NCBI GenBank assembly: GCA_049510975.1
Contig: JBEKYM010000005.1
Span: 1 to 64,000 of the forward strand
Direction: 5' to 3'
Length of the DNA: 64,000 bases
Source: JAKACA01 sp049510975
GTDB taxonomy: Bacteria; Actinomycetota; Acidimicrobiia; Acidimicrobiales; Bog-793
The notes beneath the pieces were generated by a model. That model saw only the letters and a program-made list of their open reading frames with translations. It did not search any database and was not told the origin of the DNA. This document shows, one piece after another, positions 8,120 through 16,989 of the stretch. How positions within the stretch are numbered: the first letter of the stretch is position 1; each line of letters begins with the position of its first letter. A program made the translations under genes and the position numbers.

Positions 8120-8917
8120 TCAGACAGAGCGGCGGATCAGCTCCAGGCCCGGCGGGCAGGTGACCTGGGCTGCGACGACGGCCGGATCGCCGGTGAGCTC
8201 CGGGCCGATGGCGAGGGCGAACCCCTCCAGGGCGACCTCGTCCACCTCATCGGCGGCGCGCTCGCGAGCGGCTTCGAAGAGCCGTTCGGGCAGAGCGCGG
8301 CCGACCCCGATGACCGCCCACGCCGGCACGCCGGCGGCCCGTGCCGACTGCACGACCGCAGCGGTTCCCCTGCTCACGAGCACGGCGTGGCGGCCGGCGG
8401 CCAGCACTTCGACGAGCAGGACTGCGGCACCCTCGAGGGCGTCGTCGGCCTCGTCCGACGACCACCCCGTCACCTCGGACGAGACGACGACGGAGAGATC
8501 GCGCATGGATCGCCGGATCGACCAGGGGCTCGCCACGAGGCGGAGCGGGTAGGGCTTGGAGGCTTCGAGCGCCGGCAGCGACAGCTCGATCGGGCTCGTG
8601 AGCACGAGGGCGTCGCTCGCCGTGAACGAGACGCGCAGCTGACGACCGATGCGGTCGGAGGTCGAGTCCGAGCACAATTCGGCTGCCGCACGCCGGCCTT
8701 CCTCGAGCGGGTCGGCGGCGGTCGCCAACCTGGCGCTCACCCACCAGAGCGGCCCGCAGGCCGGGTGGCGATCGAGGAGCCGGCGGCACGCCGTCAGCAG
8801 GGCATTCGGCTCCTGCTCGGCCAGCTCCGCCAGGGTCCAGGCCGCCTCGCTGCCAAGCGACGCTGCCGGCTCGTCTTCCGCCCTGGCGATCCAGCGGAGT
8901 CGCTCGATGGGGTGCAT
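8120..8917 (-). CDS. Conserved-looking hypothetical protein coupled to fumarase
   Basis: A 265-residue protein that I do not recognise. Its ATG overlaps the TGA of fumC (TGATG), so translation is probably coupled. The N-terminal 70 residues are helical and repeat-like (IERLRWIARAEDE, WTLAELAEQEP). The C-terminal half has alternating hydrophobic strands and Gly/Ala turns (AVLLVEVLAAGRHAVLVSRG, GVPAWAVIGVGRALP) that look like a Rossmann-type or eIF2B/isomerase-like alpha/beta domain; this fold reading is only an impression. There is no signal peptide, membrane segment, or cysteine cluster. Codon use matches its neighbours and nothing suggests recent transfer. Confidence 0.7.
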   Translation of the reverse strand: MHPIERLRWIARAEDEPAASLGSEAAWTLAELAEQEPNALLTACRRLLDRHPACGPLWWVSARLATAADPLEEGRRAAAELCSDSTSDRIGRQLRVSFTASDALVLTSPIELSLPALEASKPYPLRLVASPWSIRRSMRDLSVVVSSEVTGWSSDEADDALEGAAVLLVEVLAAGRHAVLVSRGTAAVVQSARAAGVPAWAVIGVGRALPERLFEAARERAADEVDEVALEGFALAIGPELTGDPAVVAAQVTCPPGLELIRRSV

Positions 8918-10341
8918 CACCCTCCGACGAGCCCGCCGCGCGTCATGGCGAGGACGTCGAGGGCCTTGTCGACATCGTCCTCCGACATGAGATCGAGCTC
9001 GAGGACGACGGTGCGGAGGTCCTTGCCCTCCGCCATCGCCTGCTTCACGACCTTGGCGGCATTCTCGTAGCCGATGTAGGGGTTGAGCGAAGTCACGATG
9101 GACGGTGACGACAGGGCGTAGGTGCGGCAGCGCTCCTCGTCGGCGACGATGCCGGCCACGCACTTCTCCGCCAGGGTCCGGGAGACCGAGCCGAGCAGGG
9201 CGATCGACTCGAGCAGGTTGGCGCCGATGACGGGCAGCATGACGTTCAGCTCGAAGTTGCCGGCCGCCCCGCCGAAGGCGACGGCGGCGTCGTTCCCGAT
9301 GACCTGGGCGACGACCTGGCAGACCGCTTCGGGTACGACGGGGTTGACCTTGCCGGGCATGATGGACGATCCGGGCTGCAGATCGGGCAGGTGGATCTCG
9401 GCGAGCCCGCAGCGCGGGCCGGACGACATCCACCTCAGGTCGTTGGCGATCTTGTAGAGCGAGACGGCGATGGTCCGGCACACGCCCGATGCCTCCACGA
9501 GGGCGTCGCGGGCACCCTGGGCCTCGAAGTGGTTGCGGGCCTCGGTCAAAGGCAGCCCCGTGCGAGCGGCCAGCAAGGCGATGACCTGGGCGGCGAAGCC
9601 CGCCGGGGCGTTCAGCCCGGTCCCGACGGCAGTACCGCCAAGGGGCAGCTCGGCGATGCGAGGCAGGCTCGCCTCCAAGCGCTCGATCCCGTACTCGACG
9701 GCGGCGGCATAACCGCTGAACTCCTGGCCGAGGGTGACGGGCGTGGCGTCCATGAGATGGGTGCGACCCGACTTCACGACCTCGTCGAAGGCCTCGGCCT
9801 TGGCGCGGAGGGCGCCGGCGAGGGCCGCCAGGCTGGGCACGAGGTCGCCCACGATCTCTCGGGCGGCGGCCAGGTGGATGGCGCTCGGGAACGTGTCGTT
9901 GGAGGACTGCGAGACGTTCGGCTCGTTGTTGGGCCGCACCTCGCGACCGAGGCTGGCGCCGGCGAGATGGGCGAGCACTTCGTTCATGTTCATGTTCGTC
10001 GAGGTGCCGGAGCCGGTCTGGAAGACGTCGATGGGGAATTGGTCGGCGTGACGGCCCGATGCCACTTCGTCGGCTGCCGCCTCGAGTGCGGCGGCGACGT
10101 CGCCATCGATCGCTCCGAGCTCGGCGTTGACCGTGGCCGAGGCACCTTTGATGAGCGCCAGGGCGGCGATCAGCGCCGGATCGACCGGCTTGCCCGAGAT
10201 GGGGAAGTTCTCTACCGCACGCTGGGTCTGAGCGCCCCATTTGGCACCAGCGGGGACACGAACTTCACCCATGGAGTCATGCTCGACACGGAAACCCGCC
10301 ATTGTGTCGTCCGGCCCATCTACGCTCGCCTCAACCGTCAT
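8917..10341 (-). CDS. fumC: Class II fumarate hydratase
   Basis: A 474-residue oxygen-stable, iron-independent fumarase of the TCA cycle, homotetrameric and cytosolic. The superfamily signature GSSIMPGKVN lies at residues 324-333, SSNDTFPSAIH at 146-156, and the catalytic-His segment SGRTHLMDATP at 191-201. The length matches bacterial FumC (about 465). The ATG at 10341 follows a purine-rich GAGAAG; a second ATG at 10302 (MAGFRVEHDSMGE) is closer to where homology starts and could be the true start. It is the first gene of a minus-strand run of five genes and is divergent from the NlpC/P60 gene across a 144-base gap. Confidence 0.95.
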   Translation of the reverse strand: MTVEASVDGPDDTMAGFRVEHDSMGEVRVPAGAKWGAQTQRAVENFPISGKPVDPALIAALALIKGASATVNAELGAIDGDVAAALEAAADEVASGRHADQFPIDVFQTGSGTSTNMNMNEVLAHLAGASLGREVRPNNEPNVSQSSNDTFPSAIHLAAAREIVGDLVPSLAALAGALRAKAEAFDEVVKSGRTHLMDATPVTLGQEFSGYAAAVEYGIERLEASLPRIAELPLGGTAVGTGLNAPAGFAAQVIALLAARTGLPLTEARNHFEAQGARDALVEASGVCRTIAVSLYKIANDLRWMSSGPRCGLAEIHLPDLQPGSSIMPGKVNPVVPEAVCQVVAQVIGNDAAVAFGGAAGNFELNVMLPVIGANLLESIALLGSVSRTLAEKCVAGIVADEERCRTYALSSPSIVTSLNPYIGYENAAKVVKQAMAEGKDLRTVVLELDLMSEDDVDKALDVLAMTRGGLVGG

Positions 10342-10447
10342 CTTCTCAAGGTACCGGAGCGACAGGTGGACAGCCGAATTCCTCAGAGCCGTTTATCCGA
10401 TTGCTGTTACGGGTATGTGACACATGCTCGGAGAAGTCCGGTGAAGC

Positions 10448-10475
10448 TTGCGCAACTTTGCGGGGCACGTTAGGT
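10448..10475 (+). promoter_or_regulatory. Candidate promoter for the NlpC/P60 gene at 10486
   Basis: TTGCGC at 10448-10453 and TTAGGT at 10470-10475 are separated by 16 bases. The predicted transcription start falls at or just before the GTG at 10486, and no Shine-Dalgarno sequence is present, so the message may be leaderless. Confidence 0.35.
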
Positions 10476-10485
10476 TCGCCTCATT

Positions 10486-11691
10486 GTGAGACCTGCCGAG
10501 GAAAGCCTCGCGGCCGCACGTCCCCGGAGAGTCCTCGGACTCAGGGGCAGATTCGAGAGGCGCCCACGCCGCCTCTCGTTCGTTGCCCTCGCTGCTGGAG
10601 CCTTGCTCTGTGGCGCCGCCGTGCCCGTGATTGCCCAGACACCGGCCACGGCCGGCACGATCCAATCCCTGCAGGCGAGGGCGGCTGCCCTGGCCAGCGA
10701 GATCGACAGCGCCTACGCCAAGTTGAGCGTCCTCGACGAGGCCTACAACCAGGCTCAGACGCGGGTGTCGGAGCTGAAGACGTCGATCTCGGCCGAGAAC
10801 CGCGACATCGCCGCCAGCAAGCAGCAACTCGCCGCCGATGACTCCCACCTGCGCACCGTCGCCATCGACGCCTACGTCACCGGCGCCTCCGGCGGGATAT
10901 CGGTCTTCCTCAACGGCAACCAGCAGCAGCTGCCGATGCAGCAGGCCTACCTGTCGGCCGCCTCGGGCAACCTGAACGAGGCTGTGGCCAGCGTCCAGAC
11001 CGCTCATCACGAGCTCTCGGTGCACAAGGACGCCCTCCTTCAGTCGGAGGCATCGGAAGTCACCACGCTGCACCAGATCGCCAAGGACGTGGCGCAGGCC
11101 AAGGCCGTCACCGCGTCCCTCGAGACCACGCTCTCGCAGGTGAAGGGCCGCTTGGCGCAGGCCGTCGCAGCCCAGGAGAAGGCCCAGGCGGCCGCTGCGG
11201 CCGCTGCTGCCGAGAAAGCCGCCGAGCAGGCAGCCGCTCAGCAACCGCCGCCTCCTCCGCCCCCGCCCGTCACGAACCCGAACCCACCTCCCAACACCGG
11301 TGGTGGCGGCGGTTCCGGTGGCGGCGGATCGGGTGAAGTCGCCGTGCATGCGGCCGAGTCCCAGCTCGGTGTGCCCTATGTCTGGGGTGGGGCGACGCCT
11401 GGGGTCGGTTTCGACTGCTCCGGCCTCACGATGTGGTCCTGGGCCCAGGCCGGCGTACAGCTGGCCCACGGCGCCACGGACCAGTACTACGAGATCGCTC
11501 ACGTGTCGATGTCCGACCTGCAACCCGGTGACCTGATCTTCTACGGCGACGCCAGCTACCTCTACCACGTCGTCATGTACGTGGGATCGGGGCCCTACGG
11601 CTCCGACACGGTCATCCAGGCAGAGGAGACGGGGACGAACGTGATGTACTCGCCGATCCCGCCGGGCGCCTACGGAGCCGGCCAGCCTTAG
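10486..11691 (+). CDS. Secreted NlpC/P60 peptidoglycan hydrolase with coiled-coil N-terminus
   Basis: A 401-residue exported cell-wall endopeptidase of the RipA-like type. An Arg-rich start is followed by a hydrophobic signal segment (about residues 28-45, ending VPVIAQ). Residues 55-250 are Ala/Gln/Glu-rich with heptad character and should form a long coiled coil, which in relatives keeps the enzyme inactive or links it to division proteins. A Pro-rich and Gly-rich linker (about 250-285) leads to the NlpC/P60 domain with GFDCSGL (nucleophile Cys near 311) and YHVVMYVG (catalytic His near 361). It is monocistronic; its stop overlaps the convergent SDR gene by 4 bases. A second protein of the same architecture is encoded at 56619-57764. 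Confidence 0.92.
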   Translation: MRPAEESLAAARPRRVLGLRGRFERRPRRLSFVALAAGALLCGAAVPVIAQTPATAGTIQSLQARAAALASEIDSAYAKLSVLDEAYNQAQTRVSELKTSISAENRDIAASKQQLAADDSHLRTVAIDAYVTGASGGISVFLNGNQQQLPMQQAYLSAASGNLNEAVASVQTAHHELSVHKDALLQSEASEVTTLHQIAKDVAQAKAVTASLETTLSQVKGRLAQAVAAQEKAQAAAAAAAAEKAAEQAAAQQPPPPPPPPVTNPNPPPNTGGGGGSGGGGSGEVAVHAAESQLGVPYVWGGATPGVGFDCSGLTMWSWAQAGVQLAHGATDQYYEIAHVSMSDLQPGDLIFYGDASYLYHVVMYVGSGPYGSDTVIQAEETGTNVMYSPIPPGAYGAGQP

Positions 11692-12524
11692 GCCTTCCGG
11701 AGCTCCTCGTCGGCGGCCAGACCCGCCGGCGGCGTGCGCCCGGCGACTTCGCCTCGGGGCCCCGGCACGTTGGCGAAGCGGTACGAGAGCGGTTCCCGGT
11801 TCATCTGGCACACCCAGGCCTTGCCGGTATCGGTCCCCACGACCCGCCCGAAGACGGCTTCGGCGATGTCGGTGGCCGGGATGAGCGGGAAGTTCGCCGC
11901 CAGGACGAGGTCTCGGGCGTCGGCGCCGAGGAGCGGGGTGTCCACGAGCCCGGGGCAGATGGCGTTGATCGTGATGTTCTTGGCCTCGAGTTGCGGTGCC
12001 AGTGCACGCACGAGCCCAACGACAGCGGTCTTCGTCATGGCGTACACCGGATCGGGCGAGTAGGCGATCAGGCCGGCGAGTGACGCCGTGGCCACGATGG
12101 CACCGCCACCGCGGCGCTCGAGAGCCGGCGTGACGGCACGCACCCCGAAGAAGACGCCATCGACGTTGGCCCGCAGGATGCGGCGGTACTGCTCGTCGGT
12201 GACGTCGCTCACGACGGCTTGCGGCGTCGTCACGCCGGCGTTGAGGAAGGCGATGTCGATGCCGCCGAGGGCGTCCTCGGCTTCGGCCACGACTCGCGCC
12301 CACTCGCCCGGCTCGCCGACGTCGATCTGGGCGAACCATCCCCCGAGCTCGGCGGCGGCTGCGGCCCCCCGCCCGGCGTCGAGGTCGAGAACGGCGATGC
12401 TGGCACCGGCGGCGTGCAGCCGCCGGGCAGAGGCCAGGCCGATGCCGGAGGCGGCACCGGTCACGAGGGCGACCTTGCCGTCGAGCTCGCCGCTGGTGGG
12501 CTCGGAGTTGTCGAGTGCGCTCAT
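11688..12524 (-). CDS. SDR family NAD(P)-dependent oxidoreductase
   Basis: A 278-residue short-chain dehydrogenase. The cofactor motif VTGAASGIG follows a 17-residue N-terminal leader, with Asp in AVLDLDAG suggesting NAD preference. The active site is visible as the Ser in ATASLAG and YAMTK for Tyr/Lys. The proline-glycine segment ICPGLVDTP follows as expected. The frame is open upstream to 12950, but that part is antisense to the neighbouring MDR gene; the ATG at 12524 gives normal family length. It is divergent from the MDR gene at 12583 with a 58-base shared promoter gap. Substrate is unknown; a secondary alcohol or 3-hydroxyacyl compound is plausible given the neighbouring acetoacetyl-CoA synthetase. 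Confidence 0.88.
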   Translation of the reverse strand: MSALDNSEPTSGELDGKVALVTGAASGIGLASARRLHAAGASIAVLDLDAGRGAAAAAELGGWFAQIDVGEPGEWARVVAEAEDALGGIDIAFLNAGVTTPQAVVSDVTDEQYRRILRANVDGVFFGVRAVTPALERRGGGAIVATASLAGLIAYSPDPVYAMTKTAVVGLVRALAPQLEAKNITINAICPGLVDTPLLGADARDLVLAANFPLIPATDIAEAVFGRVVGTDTGKAWVCQMNREPLSYRFANVPGPRGEVAGRTPPAGLAADEELRKA

Positions 12525-12582
12525 GACGGGACCGTAGCCGAGGCGCACCGGCGCCGGCACGTGACGCCTACAGTGCCAGATC

Positions 12583-13539
12583 GTGCGAGCAGTCGTGATC
12601 CATGACGGGCAGGTGAGCATCCGCGAACGTCCGGACCCCGTGCCGAAGGCGGGCGAACTGCTCGTGCAGGTGGAAGCCGCCGGGCTGAACGGCGCCGATC
12701 TCATGCAGCGGGCGGGGTTGTACCCGCCGCCGCCGGGCTTTCCTCCCGACATCCCCGGTATGGAGCTTGCCGGCGTGGTCGTCGCCACGGGCGGCGGCTG
12801 CAGCCGCTTCGCCGTGGGCGACCGCGTGATGTCCATCGTCGGCGGCGCCGCACAGGCGGAGCTCGCCCTCGTGCCGGACGAGACCGCCATGGCTGTTCCG
12901 GCGACGCTGGAGTGGGCGGAGGCGGGAGGGTTTCCCGAAGTCTTCATCACGGCTCATGACGCCGTCTGCACCCAGGCCGGGCTGCGGAAGGGCGAGCGAC
13001 TCCTCGTGACGGGTGCCGGCGGCGGAGTCGGTCTCGCCGGCGTGCAGATCGGTGTGCTGAAAGGAGCCGACGTCACCGCCAGCGTGCATCGCAGCGAACT
13101 GCTCGAACCGGTGGCCTCCTTCGGGGCCAGCGCCGTGGAGGTGTCCGAGGTGGCAGCACACGGCCCCTACGACGTCGTCCTCGAGCTCGTCGGGGCGCCC
13201 AACCTCGCCACGAACCTGCAAGCGCTCGCCATGGGCGGGCGGATCGTGGTCATCGGCGTGGGCGGCGGTGCCCGCACCGAGATCGACCTCCTGCAGATCA
13301 TGGGCAAACGTGCCGTCCTGCGAGGCTCCACGCTGCGGGCCCGCTCGCTCGCCGAGAAGGCGGCCGCCACCCGCCTCGTCGAGGACGAGCTGCTCGGCGC
13401 GCTCGAAGCCGGCTCGATCCGCGTCCCCGTCGAAGCCACCTATGAGCTGGCGGACGTCGGCGCGGCGTACGAGCGCTTTGCAGCCGGCGGCAAGCTCGGC
13501 AAGATCGTGCTGCTCGGCAGCGGCGGCGGGGCGGCGTGA
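12583..13539 (+). CDS. NAD(P)H:quinone oxidoreductase-like MDR protein
   Basis: A 318-residue zinc-independent medium-chain dehydrogenase/reductase. The N-terminal GroES-like part has AAGLNGADLMQRAGLYP and the nucleotide-binding part has LVTGAGGGVGLAGVQIG. The catalytic and structural zinc cysteines of alcohol dehydrogenases are absent, consistent with quinone oxidoreductase or enoyl reductase activity. The GTG at 12583 gives the typical beginning (MRAVVIHDGQV). It overlaps the acetoacetyl-CoA synthetase gene by 4 bases (GTGA), so the two are an operon and may act in the same pathway, for example on short acyl or keto intermediates; this link is inferred from position only. Confidence 0.85.
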   Translation: MRAVVIHDGQVSIRERPDPVPKAGELLVQVEAAGLNGADLMQRAGLYPPPPGFPPDIPGMELAGVVVATGGGCSRFAVGDRVMSIVGGAAQAELALVPDETAMAVPATLEWAEAGGFPEVFITAHDAVCTQAGLRKGERLLVTGAGGGVGLAGVQIGVLKGADVTASVHRSELLEPVASFGASAVEVSEVAAHGPYDVVLELVGAPNLATNLQALAMGGRIVVIGVGGGARTEIDLLQIMGKRAVLRGSTLRARSLAEKAAATRLVEDELLGALEAGSIRVPVEATYELADVGAAYERFAAGGKLGKIVLLGSGGGAA

Positions 13540-15536
13540 GGATCGTGCAGGAGGGCGACCTCCTGTTCGAGCCGACACCGGCTCGCATCGAGCGTGCGCA
13601 CATGACCGAGTTCATGGGCTGGCTACGCGAACGTGACATTGTCGATGTCACGACTTACGCAGACCTGCACGCCTGGTCCGTCCGCCACCTGGACGCATTC
13701 TGGGGAGCACTGGCGGAGTGGGACGGCATCATCTGGCGCCGCCGTGCCACCGGCGGTCAGGTCCTCGTGGCGGGCAACGGTGCCGAGGGTGGCCACTTCT
13801 TCCCCGGGTCAGAGCTCAACTACGCCGACCACGTCCTCCGGCAGCCGGCCGGCGCCCTGGCGCTCATCGCCGTCGACGAGCAAGGCAACCGCAGCGAGCT
13901 CACCTACGGCGAGCTCATATCGCTGGCGGGAGCCGCCGCCGCCGGCCTGCGGCGCCTCGGCGTCGGTTCTGGCGACCGCGTGGCCGCCGTGCTGCCGAAC
14001 GGCGTCGAAGCCGTGGCGGCGTTTCTCGCCGTCGCCAGCCTCGGCGCCGTCTGGTCGAGCTGCGCGCCCGAGTTCGGGGCGGCCAGCATGGCGGACCGCT
14101 TCCAGCAGATCCGCCCGCGCGTGCTCCTCATGGCGACGAGTTACCGCTACGGCGGGCGCGACTTCCCCCTGTCGGCCAAAGCCGACGAGCTGGCGGCGGC
14201 CCTCAGTGGGCTCGAGACTGTCGTCGAGGTACCGCCGGCCGGTGCCGGCGAGACGGCCCCTTCGACGAACGGTCGGGGCTCGGCGCCTTCCCGCCTCAGT
14301 TGGTCCGAGCTCGTAGGCGAGCCGGCGGCCCTCGAACCGGTGGCGGTGCCGTTCGAGCACCCCTTGTGGATCCTCTACTCGTCCGGCACGACCGGCCTTC
14401 CCAAGGCCATCGTGCACGGCCACGGCGGCATCGTCCTCGAGCACGTGAAGGCCGTCAAGCTCCACAGTGACTTCGGCCCGGGCAACCGGGCGTTCTGGTT
14501 CAGCACGACGGGCTGGATGATGTGGAACTTCCTCGTCGGAGGGCTGCTCACCGGGACGACGATCGTGTGTTACGACGGGAGTCCCGTCTACCCCGACGAG
14601 ATGGCGCTGTGGCGGATGGCGTCGGCCGAAGCCGTGACGTACTTCGGGACGAGCGCCCCGTTCATCGAAGCCTGCCGCAAAGCCGGGCTCTCGCCCCGCA
14701 GCGAGGTCGACTTGTCGGCGATCCACTCCGTCGGATCGACGGGCGCTCCCCTGCCGCCGGAGGGGTTCGGCTGGGCCAGCACCGAGATCGGCGACGACGT
14801 CCTCGTCGGCTCGGTCTCAGGTGGCAGCGACGTGTGTACCGCCTTCCTGCATGCCTGCCCACTCCTGCCCGTGTACGCCGGCGAGTTGCAGTGTGCCGCC
14901 CTCGGCTGTGACGCCGAGGCGTTCGGTGCGGAGGGCAAGCCCGTCGTCGACGAAGTCGGCGAGCTCGTGGTGACGACGGCGATGCCCTCGATGCCGGTGA
15001 GTTTCTGGGGCGACGACGACGGCAGCCGCCTGCACGCCAGCTATTTCGCCGAGTTCCCCGGCGTGTGGCGGCACGGCGACTGGGCGAAGCGGACCGAACG
15101 AGGAACCTTCGTCGTCTACGGACGTTCCGACGCCACCTTGAACCGCGGCGGCGTGCGCATGGGCACGGCGGAGTTCTACCGCATCGTGGAGGCGATCGAG
15201 GGGGTGGTGGAGAGCCTCGTGATCGACACGAGCGAGCTCGGGCGCCAAGGCGAGCTCGTCCTGCTCGTCGTGCCCGAGGCCGGCGCCGAGCCGGGCGACC
15301 TCGAAACCCGCATCCGCTCGAGGTTGCGAGAGCGCCTGTCGCCGCGCCACGTCCCCGACCGCGTCCTGTTCGCCGACGGCATCCCTCGCACCCTCAACGG
15401 AAAGCGGGTCGAGGTCCCCATCCGCCGCATCCTCCTCGGCAGCGAGCCGGACAGCGCCGTCTCGCGGGACTCGCTCACGAACCCCGGAGCCCTCGACCAG
15501 GTCCTGGAGGCGTTGCGGGGAGCCGAGCTGCTCTGA
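13536..15536 (+). CDS. Acetoacetate-CoA ligase (acetoacetyl-CoA synthetase)
   Basis: A 666-residue ANL-superfamily ligase activating acetoacetate with ATP to acetoacetyl-CoA in the cytosol. The N-terminal domain TEFMGWLRE and the WDGIIWRRR region are typical for AacS. The AMP-binding motif is LYSSGTTGLPKAIVHGHGG, followed by FSTTGWMMWNFLVGGL. The hinge/adenylate region is YGRSDATLNRGGVRMGTAEFY, and the C-terminal catalytic Lys is in LNGKRVEVP. The length matches the family (about 650). It starts with a GTG overlapping the MDR gene stop. The function fits ketone-body-like or polyhydroxybutyrate-derived acetoacetate use. Confidence 0.93.
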   Translation: MRIVQEGDLLFEPTPARIERAHMTEFMGWLRERDIVDVTTYADLHAWSVRHLDAFWGALAEWDGIIWRRRATGGQVLVAGNGAEGGHFFPGSELNYADHVLRQPAGALALIAVDEQGNRSELTYGELISLAGAAAAGLRRLGVGSGDRVAAVLPNGVEAVAAFLAVASLGAVWSSCAPEFGAASMADRFQQIRPRVLLMATSYRYGGRDFPLSAKADELAAALSGLETVVEVPPAGAGETAPSTNGRGSAPSRLSWSELVGEPAALEPVAVPFEHPLWILYSSGTTGLPKAIVHGHGGIVLEHVKAVKLHSDFGPGNRAFWFSTTGWMMWNFLVGGLLTGTTIVCYDGSPVYPDEMALWRMASAEAVTYFGTSAPFIEACRKAGLSPRSEVDLSAIHSVGSTGAPLPPEGFGWASTEIGDDVLVGSVSGGSDVCTAFLHACPLLPVYAGELQCAALGCDAEAFGAEGKPVVDEVGELVVTTAMPSMPVSFWGDDDGSRLHASYFAEFPGVWRHGDWAKRTERGTFVVYGRSDATLNRGGVRMGTAEFYRIVEAIEGVVESLVIDTSELGRQGELVLLVVPEAGAEPGDLETRIRSRLRERLSPRHVPDRVLFADGIPRTLNGKRVEVPIRRILLGSEPDSAVSRDSLTNPGALDQVLEALRGAELL

Positions 15537-15588
15537 GGCCGAAGCGGACCTCGGCCGGCTCGGGACGACCGTCTCCTAGGCTCTCGGC

Positions 15589-16422
15589 GTGACCCGACCC
15601 CTGATCCGCGGCCTCGTCGTGGCGGCTGCGGCCTGCCTCGCCCTCTCGGCGTGCTCGAAGGCGACGCCGGCGGCGACCGGCTCGAGCTCGAGCTCGAGCA
15701 CGACGACGACCACGAGCGCCGCCACCACCTCGACCCTCGCGATCCCTCCCGCCATCAAGAAGATCTACGACGAGATGCTGGCTGGCGTCTCGCGCTCGAC
15801 GTCGGTGCACTTCGTGGCCAAGTCGTCGGCGACCGACTCGGGCAACACCACGACGCTCCAATTCGTGGGCGACGTCGGGGCCGCGGACGGTGCCGAGGTG
15901 GCGACCTGGTCGGGAGAGGGGCAGAAGGGCACGTTCACGGTCGTCGGCATCGGTTCGACCCGGTACCTGAAAGGGGATGCCGACTCGCTGGCGACATTCT
16001 TCCAGGCCGTGCCGGACACGAGCGCGGCCGCCTATGCCGGGAAATGGATCTCCTTCACGCCGAGCGACAAGCTGTACGCCGCCCTGCAGAGCGATCTCGA
16101 CATCGCTCTCGTCGCCGCCAGCCTCAAGTTCCAACCGACGCATTCGGTCAAGACCGCTGACACCGTCGAGTTGATCGGCAAGCCCTTCGAGACCGCCGGG
16201 ACCCCCTCGGGCGAGAAGGCGACGGCGACGACGACGATCTCATCGGGCACGCGCCTTCCGATCGTGCAGTCGTTCCAGGCCTCCTACGGCGGATCATCGG
16301 AGACGAGCTCGATCACCTTCACGCACTGGGGCTCCGCCACGTTGCCGACCGCACCGTCGGGTGCGCTCACCTGGACTTCGGTGCAGACAGCGATCGCCGC
16401 CACGAGCACGACGGCCGGCTGA
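15589..16422 (+). CDS. Putative lipoprotein, LppX/LprAFG-like
   Basis: A 277-residue lipoprotein with a signal peptide ending in the lipobox LSAC (Cys near residue 21), so it should be anchored in the membrane's outer face. A low-complexity Ser/Thr linker (about residues 30-48) encoded by a repeated GAGCTC stretch follows. The body is mainly beta, with VHFVAKSSATDSGN, FTVVGIGSTRYLKGD and a KWISFTP strand, an arrangement resembling the LppX/LprG lipid-carrier fold of actinobacteria; that assignment is tentative. It stands between acetoacetyl-CoA synthetase (52-base gap) and the MarR gene (81-base gap) and may be monocistronic. Confidence 0.72.
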   Translation: MTRPLIRGLVVAAAACLALSACSKATPAATGSSSSSSTTTTTSAATTSTLAIPPAIKKIYDEMLAGVSRSTSVHFVAKSSATDSGNTTTLQFVGDVGAADGAEVATWSGEGQKGTFTVVGIGSTRYLKGDADSLATFFQAVPDTSAAAYAGKWISFTPSDKLYAALQSDLDIALVAASLKFQPTHSVKTADTVELIGKPFETAGTPSGEKATATTTISSGTRLPIVQSFQASYGGSSETSSITFTHWGSATLPTAPSGALTWTSVQTAIAATSTTAG

Positions 16423-16455
16423 GGGGACAGCTGCCCGGCGGTCGCGCCGGCGTGT

Positions 16456-16497
16456 ACGTTTCGAGTGGGAATACTTCTTCAGTCGAAACGTTTGACT
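16456..16497 (+). promoter_or_regulatory. Inverted-repeat operator region upstream of the MarR gene
   Basis: ACGTTTCGA at 16456-16464 is the exact reverse complement of TCGAAACGT at 16483-16491. The second arm also forms its own palindrome, with AGTC and GACT flanking AAACGTTT (16481-16497), directly before the MarR start codon at 16504. This is a good candidate for autoregulatory MarR binding. Confidence 0.55.
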
Positions 16498-16503
16498 CAT
16501 GTG

Positions 16504-16989
16504 ATGTCCACGACAGCCCTCCACCGGGCCCAGCTGACCGAGCGAGTGTTCGAGCTCCGGCCCCTGATGAAGCGTCTCTTCGGCGCCGGCATCTACCGCG
16601 AGCTCCGCGAGGAGCTCCACTCGGTCACGATCCACCAGCTCACGGCACTCGGACACCTGAAGGGCGGCTCCGTGACGATGCGGGAGCTGGCGCGGGATCT
16701 CGACGTGAGCGAGAGCTCGGCGACCGCTGTCACCGACCGCCTCGTCCGGCAGGGCCTCGTCGAACGCCAGGACGACCCCGCTGACCGCCGGGTGGTGCGC
16801 CTCGCCCTCAGCGCCACCGGCCGTGCGCTCGTGGAGCGCCTCGACGAAGCGGTCGCCAGCAAGACGAGCGAGATGCTCTCGGCCCTCACCGACACTCAGC
16901 TCGAGCAGCTGATCGACATCCTCGAGACGCTGGCGGCCGCACAGCCTGACGACACCTGCCCGCACCGATCCCCCGGAGTTCAACGATGA
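16504..16989 (+). CDS. MarR family transcriptional regulator
   Basis: A 161-residue winged-helix regulator of the MarR family. The DNA-binding region is visible as TMRELARDLDVSESSATAVTDRL with the wing DDPADRRVVRLALS, and helices at both ends form the dimer interface. The ATG at 16504 is preferred over an upstream in-frame ATG at 16465, because the latter lies in the operator-like inverted repeats. No good Shine-Dalgarno is seen. The stop codon overlaps the start of the DHA2 exporter gene (ATGA), the classic arrangement of a ligand-responsive repressor controlling its own efflux pump. The inducer is unknown. Confidence 0.92.
   Translation: MSTTALHRAQLTERVFELRPLMKRLFGAGIYRELREELHSVTIHQLTALGHLKGGSVTMRELARDLDVSESSATAVTDRLVRQGLVERQDDPADRRVVRLALSATGRALVERLDEAVASKTSEMLSALTDTQLEQLIDILETLAAAQPDDTCPHRSPGVQR

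Noticed and set aside
10342..10485. Cyclic-di-AMP (ydaO-type) riboswitch before the NlpC/P60 gene
   Set aside because: Such elements often precede this gene class in actinobacteria, but the conserved GGGGAACC-type core is absent and the gap is too short.
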